A stretch of 51,928 nucleotides of DNA from Hyphomicrobiales bacterium (GCA_900468805.1 UEIF01000036.1:1-51928); one strand, 5' to 3'; shown: positions 33,215 through 42,567, counted from the stretch's first letter. Translations and numbers: made by a program. Notes: generated by a model from the letters alone, not told the origin.

Positions 33215-33898
33215 TCAGGCCAAAGAGGCGCGGTCTCGAAGGGCCGCGAGCAGTTTCCTCCCGAGCTCTCCTGCCGAAGCGGGATTCTGGCCCGTGATCA
33301 GCCGGCCGTCGACGACGACATGCTCCTGCCAATTGGCAACCGATGAATAGTCCGCGCCCTCGGCTCTGAGCGCATCCTCGAGTTCGTAGGGCACATCCTC
33401 GCGGGCGTAGTCATATTCTTCTTTCGTGGAGAAGCCCGTGAGCCTTTTGCCATGGACGAAGGGCTTGCCGTCTCCGACGTCCACGCCGAGCAGCGCGCAG
33501 GGTCCGTGGCACACGGCGGTCACCAGCTTGTCCGTCGTCCAGGCGCGCGCGACCGCGTGCTGCACCTGCGCATTGCGCTGTATGTCGACCATCGGCCCCA
33601 GGCCGCCGGGCACAAGGATGGCGTCGTAGTCGGCCGCGTCCACCTCGCTGAGTTTACGGCTGCGGTTCAGCCGCCGAAACGCCTTGCTCTGGAAGAACGC
33701 CTTCTGGGCGGGGTCCTTTTCGTCATAGGCGTCATAGGGCGTCCACCCGCCGGCGGGCGAGGCAAACTCTACCGCAATGCCGGCGGTGTCGAGGACATCG
33801 AACGGGTGGGCAACTTCCGCAAAGAAGAAGCCGGTTTTCCGGTTATGCGGTCCGATAACGGCTGCGTTGGTGACGATGAACAGGACATGCTGGGTCAT
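33215..33898 (-). CDS. DJ-1/PfpI family protein (Hsp31-like)
   Basis: 227-residue class-I glutamine-amidotransferase-like protein. The nucleophile C130 is in TAVCHGPCALL with the neighbouring His131 and an acidic residue E28 (FFFAEVAHPF). DAILVPGGLGPM is typical. Hsp31/YhbO-like members act as glyoxalases or deglycases and protect from reactive aldehydes. Its place between an aldehyde dehydrogenase and an alcohol dehydrogenase supports a carbonyl-stress role. Confidence 0.9.
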   Translation of the reverse strand: MTQHVLFIVTNAAVIGPHNRKTGFFFAEVAHPFDVLDTAGIAVEFASPAGGWTPYDAYDEKDPAQKAFFQSKAFRRLNRSRKLSEVDAADYDAILVPGGLGPMVDIQRNAQVQHAVARAWTTDKLVTAVCHGPCALLGVDVGDGKPFVHGKRLTGFSTKEEYDYAREDVPYELEDALRAEGADYSSVANWQEHVVVDGRLITGQNPASAGELGRKLLAALRDRASLA

Positions 33899-33947
33899 GA
33901 TTGTCTCCTAGACATATGGTTCGGTTTGGTTCTCGCAGGCCCTGCCG

Positions 33948-35003
33948 TCAGAACGTGACCACGGCACGCCCGACGATCTTGTTGTCCCGCATGAGATCGA
34001 TGTATTCGTTGATATCCTTGAACGAGATCGTCTTGATCGTGTGCTGGATCTTGCCCGCGGCAGCCAGCGCCATGACCTCGATGAGATCGGCGTTGTTTCC
34101 CCAGAACGAGCCGTGAAAAGTCTGCTCGCCGGAGACGCGCGGAAACAGCGGAATGTTGATCCGGTCGCCGATGAAGCCGACGTCGGCGTAGTGCCCGCTG
34201 ATCGCCAGGCGTGAGAAGGCGAGCTGCATCATCTCCGTCGCGCCGGCGCAGTCGATGATCGCGTCGAACTTGTCCTGGCCGGTCGCCTTCTTGAGCTCCT
34301 TTCCGACATCTTCCGACGACTTGCCCTCGATCGCGATGACGTGGTCGGCGCCATATTTCGTGGCGACCTGGAGCTTCTCCTCGTTTCGCGCGACGGCAAC
34401 CACCGGGCCGCCTGCGCCCAGCAGCTTGGCATATTGGACGGCATAGGTGCCAAGACCGCCAATCCCGAATACGCCGATGACTTTATCGGGTCCCAGGCCA
34501 CCGGCATCGCGGATCTTCTTGAGCCCGCGATAGGGGGTCAGCCCGGCATCCGTCAGTGGCGCCAGCTGCTCGAACTTGAGGTGCTTGGCGACCTTGATGG
34601 CATAGCGGGCCGGCACCGGGATGTATTCGGCAAAGCCACCATAGGTACCGAAGCCCGGCCAGCGGACATTGGGGCAGATGTGCGTATTGCCGACCTGGCA
34701 ATGCTTGCAGACGCCGTCGCCCCATCCGGGCGAGACGACGACATGGTCGCCTTCCTGAAGGCCCGAGGCCTTGGCCACGACGCCGCCGATCTTCTCGACC
34801 GTTCCGGTGATCTCATGGCCGGGAATGACGGGGGGCGGGATATCGCCATAGCCCTGGAAGAACCCATCGATGAGCAGCACGTCGGAGCGGCACATGCCGC
34901 ATGCGGCGACCTTCACGAGCACCTCGTCGGGCTGAATGTCGGGAACCTTGATGTCCTCGAGGACGAGGGGCTTGTTGTATTCAAGAATACGCGCGGCCTT
35001 CAT
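33948..35003 (-). CDS. Zinc-dependent alcohol dehydrogenase (MDR family)
   Basis: 351 residues. Catalytic zinc ligands are C35 (AACGMCRSD, with C38 nearby) and H63-E64 (IPGHEITG). The structural zinc lobe DGVCKHCQVGNTHIC has Asp in place of the first Cys, as in some archaeal-type ADHs with an acidic ligand. The NAD(P)-binding motif is GVFGIGGLGTYAVQ. It oxidises an unknown alcohol, perhaps feeding the aldehyde dehydrogenase of the same gene set. Confidence 0.93.
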   Translation of the reverse strand: MKAARILEYNKPLVLEDIKVPDIQPDEVLVKVAACGMCRSDVLLIDGFFQGYGDIPPPVIPGHEITGTVEKIGGVVAKASGLQEGDHVVVSPGWGDGVCKHCQVGNTHICPNVRWPGFGTYGGFAEYIPVPARYAIKVAKHLKFEQLAPLTDAGLTPYRGLKKIRDAGGLGPDKVIGVFGIGGLGTYAVQYAKLLGAGGPVVAVARNEEKLQVATKYGADHVIAIEGKSSEDVGKELKKATGQDKFDAIIDCAGATEMMQLAFSRLAISGHYADVGFIGDRINIPLFPRVSGEQTFHGSFWGNNADLIEVMALAAAGKIQHTIKTISFKDINEYIDLMRDNKIVGRAVVTF

Positions 35004-35018
35004 AACGGGTCTCCTTCA

Positions 35019-35447
35019 TCATGTTGGATTTGTCATGATCGCGGCGGCCGCCGCCTCGGCGACCGCGATGTCCTGCTCGACGGAACCGGCGCTTGCGCCC
35101 ACCGCACCGACGATCTGATCGCCAATCGTCACAGGCAAACCGCCACCGAAAATCACGACACGGCCATCGTTGCTCTGCTCGATCCCGAACAGCGGTGCGC
35201 CGGGCTGTGCCAATTCAGCGAGATATTCGGTCGTCTTGTTGAACATCCGGGCCGTCTTCGCCTTGCCGATGGCAAGATCGATGCTGCCTTCGAGCGCGCC
35301 GTCCTGGCGTGCGAAGGCGATCAGCGCGCCACCCGCATCGACCACGGCGATGTTGTAGGCAATGCCAAGATTGGCCGCCTTGGCCTCAGCTGCCTGGAGC
35401 ATCTGCTTGGCGTCCGATAAAGTCAGTGTGCTCAGCGCGCGAGGCAT
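35019..35447 (-). CDS. GlcG/HbpS family heme-binding protein
   Basis: 142 residues of the GlcG/HbpS (DUF336) fold: LSDAKQMLQAAEAKAANLG, IAVVDAGGALIAFARQDGA, IDLAIGKAKTARMF and the Gly-rich GGGLPVTIGDQIVGAVGASAG. Relatives bind heme or flavin-like ligands, or are small unknowns beside oxidoreductases. No signal peptide. It is the first gene of the minus-strand set, 15 nt before the alcohol dehydrogenase gene, with a palindrome in the promoter region upstream. Confidence 0.88.
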   Translation of the reverse strand: MPRALSTLTLSDAKQMLQAAEAKAANLGIAYNIAVVDAGGALIAFARQDGALEGSIDLAIGKAKTARMFNKTTEYLAELAQPGAPLFGIEQSNDGRVVIFGGGLPVTIGDQIVGAVGASAGSVEQDIAVAEAAAAAIMTNPT

Positions 35448-35474
35448 GGTTCCTCCTCGATCCGATGATCTCTC

Positions 35475-35487
35475 GACCAGTCTGGTC
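35475..35487. promoter_or_regulatory. Palindrome GACCAG-T-CTGGTC, candidate operator
   Basis: Perfect 13-bp inverted repeat 28 nt upstream of the heme-binding protein gene, followed by TA as in many TetR/AcrR operators (core GACC...GGTC). No intact TetR gene is present in the island, so the cognate regulator is unknown. The remaining ~330 bases up to the MFS gene show no other gene. Confidence 0.5.
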
Positions 35488-35816
35488 TAGGCGCAAGCAG
35501 GCATGGCCGACACAGACCACCGAAAGCTCGAACCTGCTGATGGTGTCGGGCCGTAACCTAAGGGAGTTCGTTATCCGCCGGCCCCATCACCTTGATATCA
35601 TCGCTCAAGGAAGGTCGCCGGTTAAAAAAGGTGAATCTTCTCTCTTCGACACGGAGGCCGTCATGTTTCTCATCCGATCGGCCACCTTCCAATCGGTCCC
35701 GCCGGTGTTACGACTGTGGTCAGCCGTGCGTGAGTTGCTGACAGAGATAGATTGCGCATAAACTTTGTGCCGTGATTGCGGTTGCCGAACTATTGGTTTC
35801 GACGAAGGAAGCCTTC

Positions 35817-37040
35817 ATGAAGGGAGCGGACTTCTCCGAGTTCAGGAACGGCTGGCGGATCGTTCTGGCCAGCCTGCTTGGAACGGCTTTTGGCTTGCCT
35901 GCCATAGTGTTTTACACGATCGGCGTTTTCGCGCCGATCTTCGCGCGGGAATTCGGCTGGTCGTTTACGACGATTTTTGGCGGCCTGTCGTTGTTGGCCG
36001 CTTCGGTTCTGGCTATCGGGCCATTTTTCGCGATGTTGATCGACAGGTTCGGAGCGCGGCTGGTGGCGTCGACCTCTCTGTCATGCCTGGGCCTGAGCTA
36101 TATGACGCTTGCGGCGTCGAGCGGCTCCATCGTCCAGTATTATCTCTCGTGGCTGGCCATCGCGATCTTCGGGCTGGGGGCGACGCCGGTCGTCTTCACG
36201 CGGGTGGTCAACGGCGTATTCGAGGAGCGCCGGGGGCTTGCACTTGGCATCGCGCTGTCAGGCGCGGGCCTGTTTGCCTTCGTGGTAAAGCCGCTGGCGC
36301 AATTTTTGATCGAGACCGGCGGCTGGCGTGTCGCGATCCTCATCGTGGGCGCCATGCCTATCCTCATAGCATGCCCGTTGGTGCTTTGGGGCTTTGCCGG
36401 ATTGCGCAGCAGGAATGTCGACGCGGCGCTGGCGCCAAGGATTGCGCTGGAAGGCATGACCGCACGCGAGGCCTTCCGCTCACGCTCGTTCTGGCTTCTG
36501 GCTATCGTCTTCATCCCGATGTCGCTTGCCGTTGCGGCGCCGCTTCCCAACATCGAAAACATCCTTCGTTCGCTGCGTCTGTCGCCGACCGAAGTTGTCC
36601 AGCTCGCCTCGCTCGTCGGCATAGCGGCCGTCGCCGGTCGGCTGCTTGGCGGCGTTCTGGTCGACAGGTTCTGGGCGCCTGCGGTTGGTACGGTGATATT
36701 GACGCTCGGCGCGGTCGCCTGCTTCACCCTGTCGCTGGATGAGGTGAGCTTCGCCACGGCTTGCATCGCCATTCTATCGCTTGGCCTGGTATCCGGGATC
36801 GAATTCGACCTGATGGCCTATCTGGTTTCGCGCTATCTCGGGATGCGGAGCTACGCCACGACATATGCAACATTATACGGGATCTTCGTCGTCGGTGCCT
36901 TCGTGGGCCCCAGCCTGTTAGGGTACGCGTTCGACAGCACCGGCACCTATGCGGGCATCCTGAAAGCCTGCGCTTTGCTCCTCATCGGCGGCGCGACCGT
37001 GGTTCTTTTCCTGGGACCTTATCCGACCCGGAAAGCCTAG
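35817..37040 (+). CDS. MFS transporter
   Basis: 407-residue major-facilitator protein with 12 hydrophobic segments. The loop 2-3 motif is AMLIDRFGARLVAS, and a similar GVLVDRFWAPAVG sits in the second half, giving the usual internal duplication. The ATG at 35817 has AAGGAAG upstream; a GTG at 35772 would add 15 residues. It resembles monocarboxylate/oxalate-formate-type (MCT-like) permeases in its FGWSFTTIFGGLSL region. It is divergent from the dehydrogenase set, and may move its substrate or product. Confidence 0.92.
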   Translation: MKGADFSEFRNGWRIVLASLLGTAFGLPAIVFYTIGVFAPIFAREFGWSFTTIFGGLSLLAASVLAIGPFFAMLIDRFGARLVASTSLSCLGLSYMTLAASSGSIVQYYLSWLAIAIFGLGATPVVFTRVVNGVFEERRGLALGIALSGAGLFAFVVKPLAQFLIETGGWRVAILIVGAMPILIACPLVLWGFAGLRSRNVDAALAPRIALEGMTAREAFRSRSFWLLAIVFIPMSLAVAAPLPNIENILRSLRLSPTEVVQLASLVGIAAVAGRLLGGVLVDRFWAPAVGTVILTLGAVACFTLSLDEVSFATACIAILSLGLVSGIEFDLMAYLVSRYLGMRSYATTYATLYGIFVVGAFVGPSLLGYAFDSTGTYAGILKACALLLIGGATVVLFLGPYPTRKA

Positions 37041-37198
37041 CAGCGCCAGCGGGCCGATCCCGGTGGGTTGTGTGAGCGACTTCGATTTTTACGTCTTTTA
37101 ACCAGCCGAGCCGCAACCCTCACGATATCATCTCCGCAGTTTCCAGGACGGCCGGCATCGGTGCGCCGCCCATCGCGAGACATCAGGAGTTCGACAAA

Positions 37199-37948
37199 AT
37201 GAAACCCTCAATCTGGATATTGTTCGCGGCCATGACTGCTTTTGCCCCAGCGGCCTCTGTCGCCGCCGAAAAACCCGTCTCGATCGTTCTCGTGCACGGC
37301 GCGTTCGTCGATGGCTCCGGCTGGCAGGCGGTGTTCGACACCCTCAGCAAGGATGGATACGAGGTGCTGGTGGTCCAGAACCCGACGATCAGTCTCAGTG
37401 GCGATGTCGCGGCCACGGAGCGCGTGATCTCGAAGGCGAAACATCCCGTGGTCCTCGTTGGACACTCCTATGGTGGGATGGTCATCACCGAGGCCGGCGA
37501 TAACCCGAAGGTGCGCAGTCTGGTCTATGTCGCGGCGTTCGCGCCCGACGCAGGCGAGTCGGTGGCGTCGCTCGCGGAACAGCCGGTTCCCGCCGGGGAG
37601 TCAGGGGCGCCGCTATTGCCGCCCAGTGATGGCTACCTGCTGGTGGATCCGTTGAAATTCCCGAAGGCATTTGCCGCCGATGTCGACGCCTCGATTACGG
37701 GCTTCATGGCCGCGGCCCAGGTGCCCTGGGGGCTGGAGGCTGTGAAGACGCCGATCAGCAAGGTGGCGTGGAAGGCCAAGCCCTCGTATTTCATGGTCAC
37801 CACGAAAGACATGATGATCCCTCCAACCTTCCAGCGGGCGTTCGCCAAGCGGGCAGGGAGTGTGACCACCGAGATCGACAGCAGCCATGCCGTGATGCTT
37901 TCGCACCCCAAACAGGTCGCAGCCTTCATCGAAAGCGCGGACAAATAG
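37199..37948 (+). CDS. Exported alpha/beta hydrolase (esterase-like)
   Basis: 249 residues with a Sec signal peptide (cut expected after VAA, residue 23). The oxyanion motif LVHGAFVDGSGW and the nucleophile elbow VGHSYGG (S90) are clear; a late His is in IDSSHAVMLSHP. It resembles the EstC/hydroxynitrile-lyase-like hydrolases found beside ABM proteins. It acts in the periplasm on an unknown ester or lactone. The ABM gene starts 12 nt after its stop. Confidence 0.9.
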   Translation: MKPSIWILFAAMTAFAPAASVAAEKPVSIVLVHGAFVDGSGWQAVFDTLSKDGYEVLVVQNPTISLSGDVAATERVISKAKHPVVLVGHSYGGMVITEAGDNPKVRSLVYVAAFAPDAGESVASLAEQPVPAGESGAPLLPPSDGYLLVDPLKFPKAFAADVDASITGFMAAAQVPWGLEAVKTPISKVAWKAKPSYFMVTTKDMMIPPTFQRAFAKRAGSVTTEIDSSHAVMLSHPKQVAAFIESADK

Positions 37949-37960
37949 CGGAACCGGATC

Positions 37961-38266
37961 ATGCCCTACGTCAAGATCATGGCTACCTTGCTTGCCAGGC
38001 CGGGCAAAGCCGAAGAGCTCGAGGCGCTGCTCTTTTCTATGGCACCCGACTGCAGGATGGAGCCGGGCAACCTGAGATGGGATGTCTGGCGGGATCAGGC
38101 GAAAGCCGACCGCTATGTTCTGGATGAACTCTATATCGACAACACCGCGGTGGCAGCGCACCGGGAGACGCCGCACTTCAAGCATTACCTCGCCAGCATC
38201 CATGATCTCGCCGAGCGGAGCGCCTTTGTCCTCGACCCTGTTCTGGTCGCGAACAAGAATGGTTAG
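37961..38266 (+). CDS. ABM-domain monooxygenase-like protein 2
   Basis: 101 residues, the same fold and clearly related to the protein at 32884-33186: KIMATLLARPGKAEELEALL, PGNLRWDVWRDQA, YVLDELYIDNTAVAAHRETPHF. It probably forms a dimer and oxidises a quinol-like or polyketide-like compound. It is coupled to the exported hydrolase upstream. The two copies in one island suggest internal duplication or recruitment for similar substrates. Confidence 0.88.
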   Translation: MPYVKIMATLLARPGKAEELEALLFSMAPDCRMEPGNLRWDVWRDQAKADRYVLDELYIDNTAVAAHRETPHFKHYLASIHDLAERSAFVLDPVLVANKNG

Positions 38267-38279
38267 CCAGGGGCGAAAC

Positions 38280-41150
38280 TCAATCAGGATAGGTGTTCTG
38301 CCGGAGCGCTTCCAGAAGTTGGCGCGCCTTCACCACGGTCACGCACGGCAACACATCATCGAACTCGGCGCAAACCGGAGACAGCAGTTCGGCGGCGGCC
38401 GCGTGCCGGTCGGCTTCCACCCATAGTTCCGCCAATGCCGTCGATGCCCGAAGCCGGAAGAAGAGCGCACCGCTTTCCCTTGCGGTTTCCGCCGCGAGCA
38501 GCAGCGTTTCCGACGCGCCCGACAGGTCGCCATCCAGTCGCTGCAGCATTGCGCGCACGCGGAGCAGTTCCGGCCGCGACCAGTGTTCGCCCTGCCGGTC
38601 GGCGCGGTCGAAGGCGTCGCTCAGGCAGTCGCGGGCAAGCGCGATGCGCCCATCGCGCAAGGCAGCTTCGGCGAGAGTGGTCAGATAGAACGGCACCCGA
38701 ACAAGGAAGTTGTTAGCGATGAGTTGCTCGATCGCGAGTTTCATCGTGTCGATTGCTTCCGGGTCGCCGTCCATGCTCCCGACGACGCCACGATAGAAAA
38801 GGCAGACCGGTCGCCAGATCGCGATCTCGCGCAGGGTAAGATTGCGGGCAAGTGCGGCGACACGCAGGCGCGCGACTTCGGTATCGCCGGACCAAAAAGC
38901 GATGGGCAGGGCGGCCTGGGCCAGAGCGTTGGAATGCGAGACGGTGTGGTTGAGTGCGACGCTATGGTCGAGCGCGTCCTGCAGCGCCGCCGCGGCTTCA
39001 CCGCGATCTCCCGCTACCCAGGCGGTCATCGCCAATGCCACCCGCACCGAGACGAACCGGTCCATCTGGAAGCGGGCGACGGCCGAGCGCTTGGCGGTGG
39101 TGGCATTTTCGCGCGCCAGCCGCTTCAGGTCCAAGTGCGCGCGCCTTACCTCACCGCGATAGAAGATCGCCGTCAGCCGGACCCGTTCTCCCTCCACGAC
39201 AGCCAGCCGTTCATCCTCGCCGCCTGCGAGCTGGGCGAACTGCTCGAGCGTCGCGATCGCCTGCCTGTGCCGACCCGTGAAGCTCTGCAATATGCCAAGG
39301 CCCCACAGCGTTCGAAGCTGATAGTCGACATTGCCGATCTCGCGGGCCAGCCGGTTGGCCTCCGTCCAGGCCGCGTCGGCTTCGGGGCCGAGACGATCGG
39401 AGAAATTGAGGCCGGAGGCATAGGACGCGATGAGCTTCATCCTGACGGCGGGGTCGCAGCGCGACAGCGCTTGCGTGCATTGCAGCGCCTGCTCGACACA
39501 TCGCCGGCTTTCAACGACGGTCGACAATTCGTCCCAAAGCGGAACCGCGGCAGCGGTAAGGCGCACGCCCACTTCCAGCTGGGCGCCGTCGCCGAAGGTC
39601 CAGTCGATTGCCTTGCGCAAGTCGTTTGTTCGCTCTGCGTAGAACGCGGTCCATTCGTTCCTCGGTCTCCATATCCACTCCGCTTCGGCTTGCTCGAACA
39701 GCCGGAGAAGATAGCGTGCGTGGCTGGATCGGGCATCGGCGGCTTCGCCACTCCCGTCGAGCTGCGCGGCCGCGAAGCTGCGGGTGCTGTCGAGCAGCCG
39801 ATAGCGTAGCCCTTCGGCGTCGTGCGAGACCGACAAAAGCGATTTCGCCGCGAGGCTTTCCGTGCAAGTGGCGATCTCCCCGATGCCCAGGTCGATGTGA
39901 CCCGCCACGCCGATGATATCGGAGATGGAAAAGCTTGCCGAAAAGACCGAAAGGAGGCGTAGAAGTTTGGCCTCATCCCTGGACAGGAGCTGATAGCTCC
40001 ACTCCATGGTCGCGAGCAGTGTCTGGTGTCGTTGCGGGACACCCGCAGAGCTGGCGACGAGCGGCTCGAAACTGTGTTCAAGCAGAACCAGCAGGGTTGT
40101 CGGCTTCAATATCGGCAGCCGCGACGCTGCGAGCTCGATTGCAAGCGCAATGCCGTCCAGGCGCCGACATATCGCTGCCACGACGGGCGCGTCGGCATCA
40201 TCGAGTTGGTAGCCGCAAGCTTCGTCAACGCGTTGAACAAAGAGCTGGACGGCGGGGAAAATCAGGGCATCCGCTCGGCTTTCTCCGCTGTGCTCGTCAG
40301 GGTACGGGAGCGGAGACAGGCGATAGACGCTCTCAGAGCGCGATCGAAGCGGCTCCCGGCTCGTGGCGATGATGTGAAGACCCGGAAGCGCGAGCGTCAG
40401 GTGTTCGGCGATCGCCGACGCGGTGCTGAGAACATGCTCGCAGTTGTCGAGCACCAGCAGCATTTCGTGACTACGCAATGCCTCGACGATCCCGGCAAGC
40501 GTATTTGCCCATCTGCCGCCGATGCCCAACGACCTTGCTATCGTCACATCCACAAGCTGGGGATCGCCGATGACGGCAAGATCCACAAAACAAACACCGT
40601 CCCGATAGCGGTCCAGAAGGCTTCGCGCGACGGCGACGGCGACAGTCGTCTTGCCCACTCCGGCCGGTCCGACGACCGTTACCAGGCGGCTTTGCGGGAG
40701 CCTGGCAGAAAGCTCCGCAACGATGTCATCGCGGCCGACAAGCTGCGGCAGAGGAGGCAGCTCGCGGGTCGAGGCCTTTGCCGCATCGAGGGAAGGTTGC
40801 GGCTGGTCCCCACCATAGATGCGCAGAGGCGCAGCGAAGCGGTAGCCGCGCCCGTTCACGGTGGCAATGCACGACAGGCCCGAAGCCATTCGTGGAAGAG
40901 CACGGCGCAGCGCCGCGATGTTGACTTTCAGGTTGCTCTCATGAACGAAGGTGTTCGGCCATGCGAAGCTCATCAGCTCGTCCTTGCCGACGACTTCTCC
41001 CGAGCGGCTGACGAGCAGGTGGAGCAGATCGAGAGCCCGGCTTCCCACTCTCAACGGCTTGTCGCAAAACATCAGCAATTGCCGGTCCGGAATGAACCGA
41101 TAGTCACCAAAGCAATATGTCTTGCCGTCTGGTCTGCCGGATCGTTCCAT
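38280..41150 (-). CDS. Large wHTH-ATPase-TPR transcriptional regulator
   Basis: 956 residues. Residues ~10-110 form an OmpR/CadC-like winged helix (YRFIPDRQLLMFCDKPLRV ... VNGRGYRFAAP). Next comes a STAND/NB-ARC-like ATPase: VGRDDIV, Walker A G161-PAGVGKTT169 and Walker B LLVLDNCEHVL, then ATSREPLR. The C-terminal half is helical repeats (TPR-like). Such proteins are MalT/SARP-like switches that oligomerise when a ligand binds. It is convergent with the hydrolase-ABM pair (13 nt between stops) and is the likely regulator of part of this island. Confidence 0.9.
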   Translation of the reverse strand: MERSGRPDGKTYCFGDYRFIPDRQLLMFCDKPLRVGSRALDLLHLLVSRSGEVVGKDELMSFAWPNTFVHESNLKVNIAALRRALPRMASGLSCIATVNGRGYRFAAPLRIYGGDQPQPSLDAAKASTRELPPLPQLVGRDDIVAELSARLPQSRLVTVVGPAGVGKTTVAVAVARSLLDRYRDGVCFVDLAVIGDPQLVDVTIARSLGIGGRWANTLAGIVEALRSHEMLLVLDNCEHVLSTASAIAEHLTLALPGLHIIATSREPLRSRSESVYRLSPLPYPDEHSGESRADALIFPAVQLFVQRVDEACGYQLDDADAPVVAAICRRLDGIALAIELAASRLPILKPTTLLVLLEHSFEPLVASSAGVPQRHQTLLATMEWSYQLLSRDEAKLLRLLSVFSASFSISDIIGVAGHIDLGIGEIATCTESLAAKSLLSVSHDAEGLRYRLLDSTRSFAAAQLDGSGEAADARSSHARYLLRLFEQAEAEWIWRPRNEWTAFYAERTNDLRKAIDWTFGDGAQLEVGVRLTAAAVPLWDELSTVVESRRCVEQALQCTQALSRCDPAVRMKLIASYASGLNFSDRLGPEADAAWTEANRLAREIGNVDYQLRTLWGLGILQSFTGRHRQAIATLEQFAQLAGGEDERLAVVEGERVRLTAIFYRGEVRRAHLDLKRLARENATTAKRSAVARFQMDRFVSVRVALAMTAWVAGDRGEAAAALQDALDHSVALNHTVSHSNALAQAALPIAFWSGDTEVARLRVAALARNLTLREIAIWRPVCLFYRGVVGSMDGDPEAIDTMKLAIEQLIANNFLVRVPFYLTTLAEAALRDGRIALARDCLSDAFDRADRQGEHWSRPELLRVRAMLQRLDGDLSGASETLLLAAETARESGALFFRLRASTALAELWVEADRHAAAAELLSPVCAEFDDVLPCVTVVKARQLLEALRQNTYPD

Positions 41151-41370
41151 GCGCCCTCAAATGATTCCGCCGTGAATGTGCTTTTCCAAGTGGCGCCGAA
41201 CTGCATCGGACCGAAGGTATTCGAGGCTTTGGCGCATGTCGGCCAATTTAGCCGTTTTGCGCGCTAGCGTCACCCACACCGGTGCTGCTCGGCAAGCTGA
41301 GGCGCCCCTTCATCATGGCACCAGACGGCCGCCCTTGGCGCGAGGTCGGACGTTTCATCTTTTGATCGTC

Positions 41371-41841
41371 CTAGAAGCCAAAGTCGCTGAGGCCGGGATG
41401 ATCATCCGGGCGGCGGCCCTGCGGCCAGTGAAAGCGGCGGTCCTGTTCCAGTATCGGAACGTCGTTGATCGATGCGAAACGCTCTCGCATCAAGCCGTTG
41501 GCATCGAACTCCTAGTTCTCGTTCCCGTAGGAGCGGAACCAGTTGCCGCTGTCGTCGCGCCATTCGTAGGCGAAGCGAACCGCGATGCGATTGTCGGCAA
41601 AGGCCCAGAGCTCCTTGATCAGCCGGTACTCGAGCTCGCGCTGCCATTTGCGCGTGAGAAAGCCGATGATCGCTTCGCGGCCGGTCACGAATTCGGAGCG
41701 ATTGCGCCATTGACTATCGGGCGTATAGGCCAGCGCCACCTTTTCGGGATTGCGGCTGTTCCACCCGTCTTCGGCAAGCCGGACCTTTTCGCTCGCGGAC
41801 ATCAGGGAGAAGGGTGGAAGGGGTGGCCTCGTGGTGTCCAT
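41371..41841 (-). pseudogene. DUF1348 (SnoaL/NTF2-like) gene with an internal amber codon
   Basis: The frame reads the complete DUF1348 family sequence: WNSRNPEKVALAYTPDSQWR, EFVTGREAIIGFLTRKWQRE, AYEWRDDSGNWFRSYGNEN, then TAG at 41512-41514 where the family has Trp, then EFDANGLMRERFASINDVP, FHWPQGRRPDDHPGLSDFGF and a final stop at 41371. A single TGG to TAG change explains it. The truncated product would have 109 of about 156 residues. It is either a very young pseudogene or a sequencing error. Spacing to the PPOX-family gene is 2 nt, so they share an operon. Confidence 0.85.
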
Positions 41842-41843
41842 GT

Positions 41844-42467
41844 CTATTCTCCAATCGCTTCGATGCGGCTGCGCAACGCCAGATTCTCGGCTTCCAGTTG
41901 AGCCAGCCGCTCACGCAATGGCGTCACGGCCTGCTCGACCTCGCGCTCGGTGTATCGCGGGGTGATATGTTGAGGGCAATTCCAGTCGAACGCTTCCAGC
42001 CGGAGCCGGAAAATCCGCTCCGCCTTGGCCCGGTATCCGACGTCGGAAACGAGGCTGGTCAGCGCGGGGTCGCTGTCGAGCGTCAGCTTCTCGACGTGCA
42101 TGTAGATCTTGAGGCGTGCCCGTCGCGGGTAATCCACCAGGAAGAGGCAGGCCCGGTCGTTTGCGGCAAAGTTTCCGGTGCTGATGTATTGGCGGTTGCC
42201 TCTGTAGTCCGCGAAAGCCATCGTCCTGCGATCCACGGCTTTGAGGAAACCTGGTGGCCCGCCGCGATGCTGCACATAGGGCCAGCCGGTTTCCGACACG
42301 GATGCCATGTAGAAGCTGTCGCGCGCGGCGATGAAGGCAAGCTCGTTCTCGGTGAAACTGTCGGACTCGCGATGATGATCGCCCAGCCAGATTTGATCCG
42401 CCCCCATTTCGGCCTGCGCCAGCCGCACATTCGGAGTGATTGCAACGCCCAGGAAATGGTACGGCAT
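41844..42467 (-). CDS. Pyridoxamine-5'-phosphate-oxidase-family flavoprotein
   Basis: 207 residues of the split-barrel FMN-binding (PPOX) fold: FIAARDSFYMASVSETGWPY, QHRGGPPGFLKAVD, NRQYISTGNFAANDRACLFL. The last ~35 residues form a coiled-coil-like tail (LRERLAQLEAENLALRSRIE), as in a subgroup annotated as pyridoxamine-phosphate-oxidase-like or probable oxidoreductases. A true vitamin B6 role is unlikely; a flavin-linked reductase or stress role fits the setting. The DUF1348 gene follows directly. Confidence 0.85.
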   Translation of the reverse strand: MPYHFLGVAITPNVRLAQAEMGADQIWLGDHHRESDSFTENELAFIAARDSFYMASVSETGWPYVQHRGGPPGFLKAVDRRTMAFADYRGNRQYISTGNFAANDRACLFLVDYPRRARLKIYMHVEKLTLDSDPALTSLVSDVGYRAKAERIFRLRLEAFDWNCPQHITPRYTEREVEQAVTPLRERLAQLEAENLALRSRIEAIGE

Positions 42468-42567
42468 GGGTGATCTCCGGATTTCAGGTGCCTGCTCTGC
42501 TGCAGTTCCGGTGCGACCTTAGCTTACACGAGCCTCGGCCGCACCTTCAGTCAGCACGGCACCGACA

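Noticed and set aside
32656..34867. Several Arg/Ser/Pro-rich frames opposite the dehydrogenase genes
   Set aside because: Low-complexity shadows of real genes.
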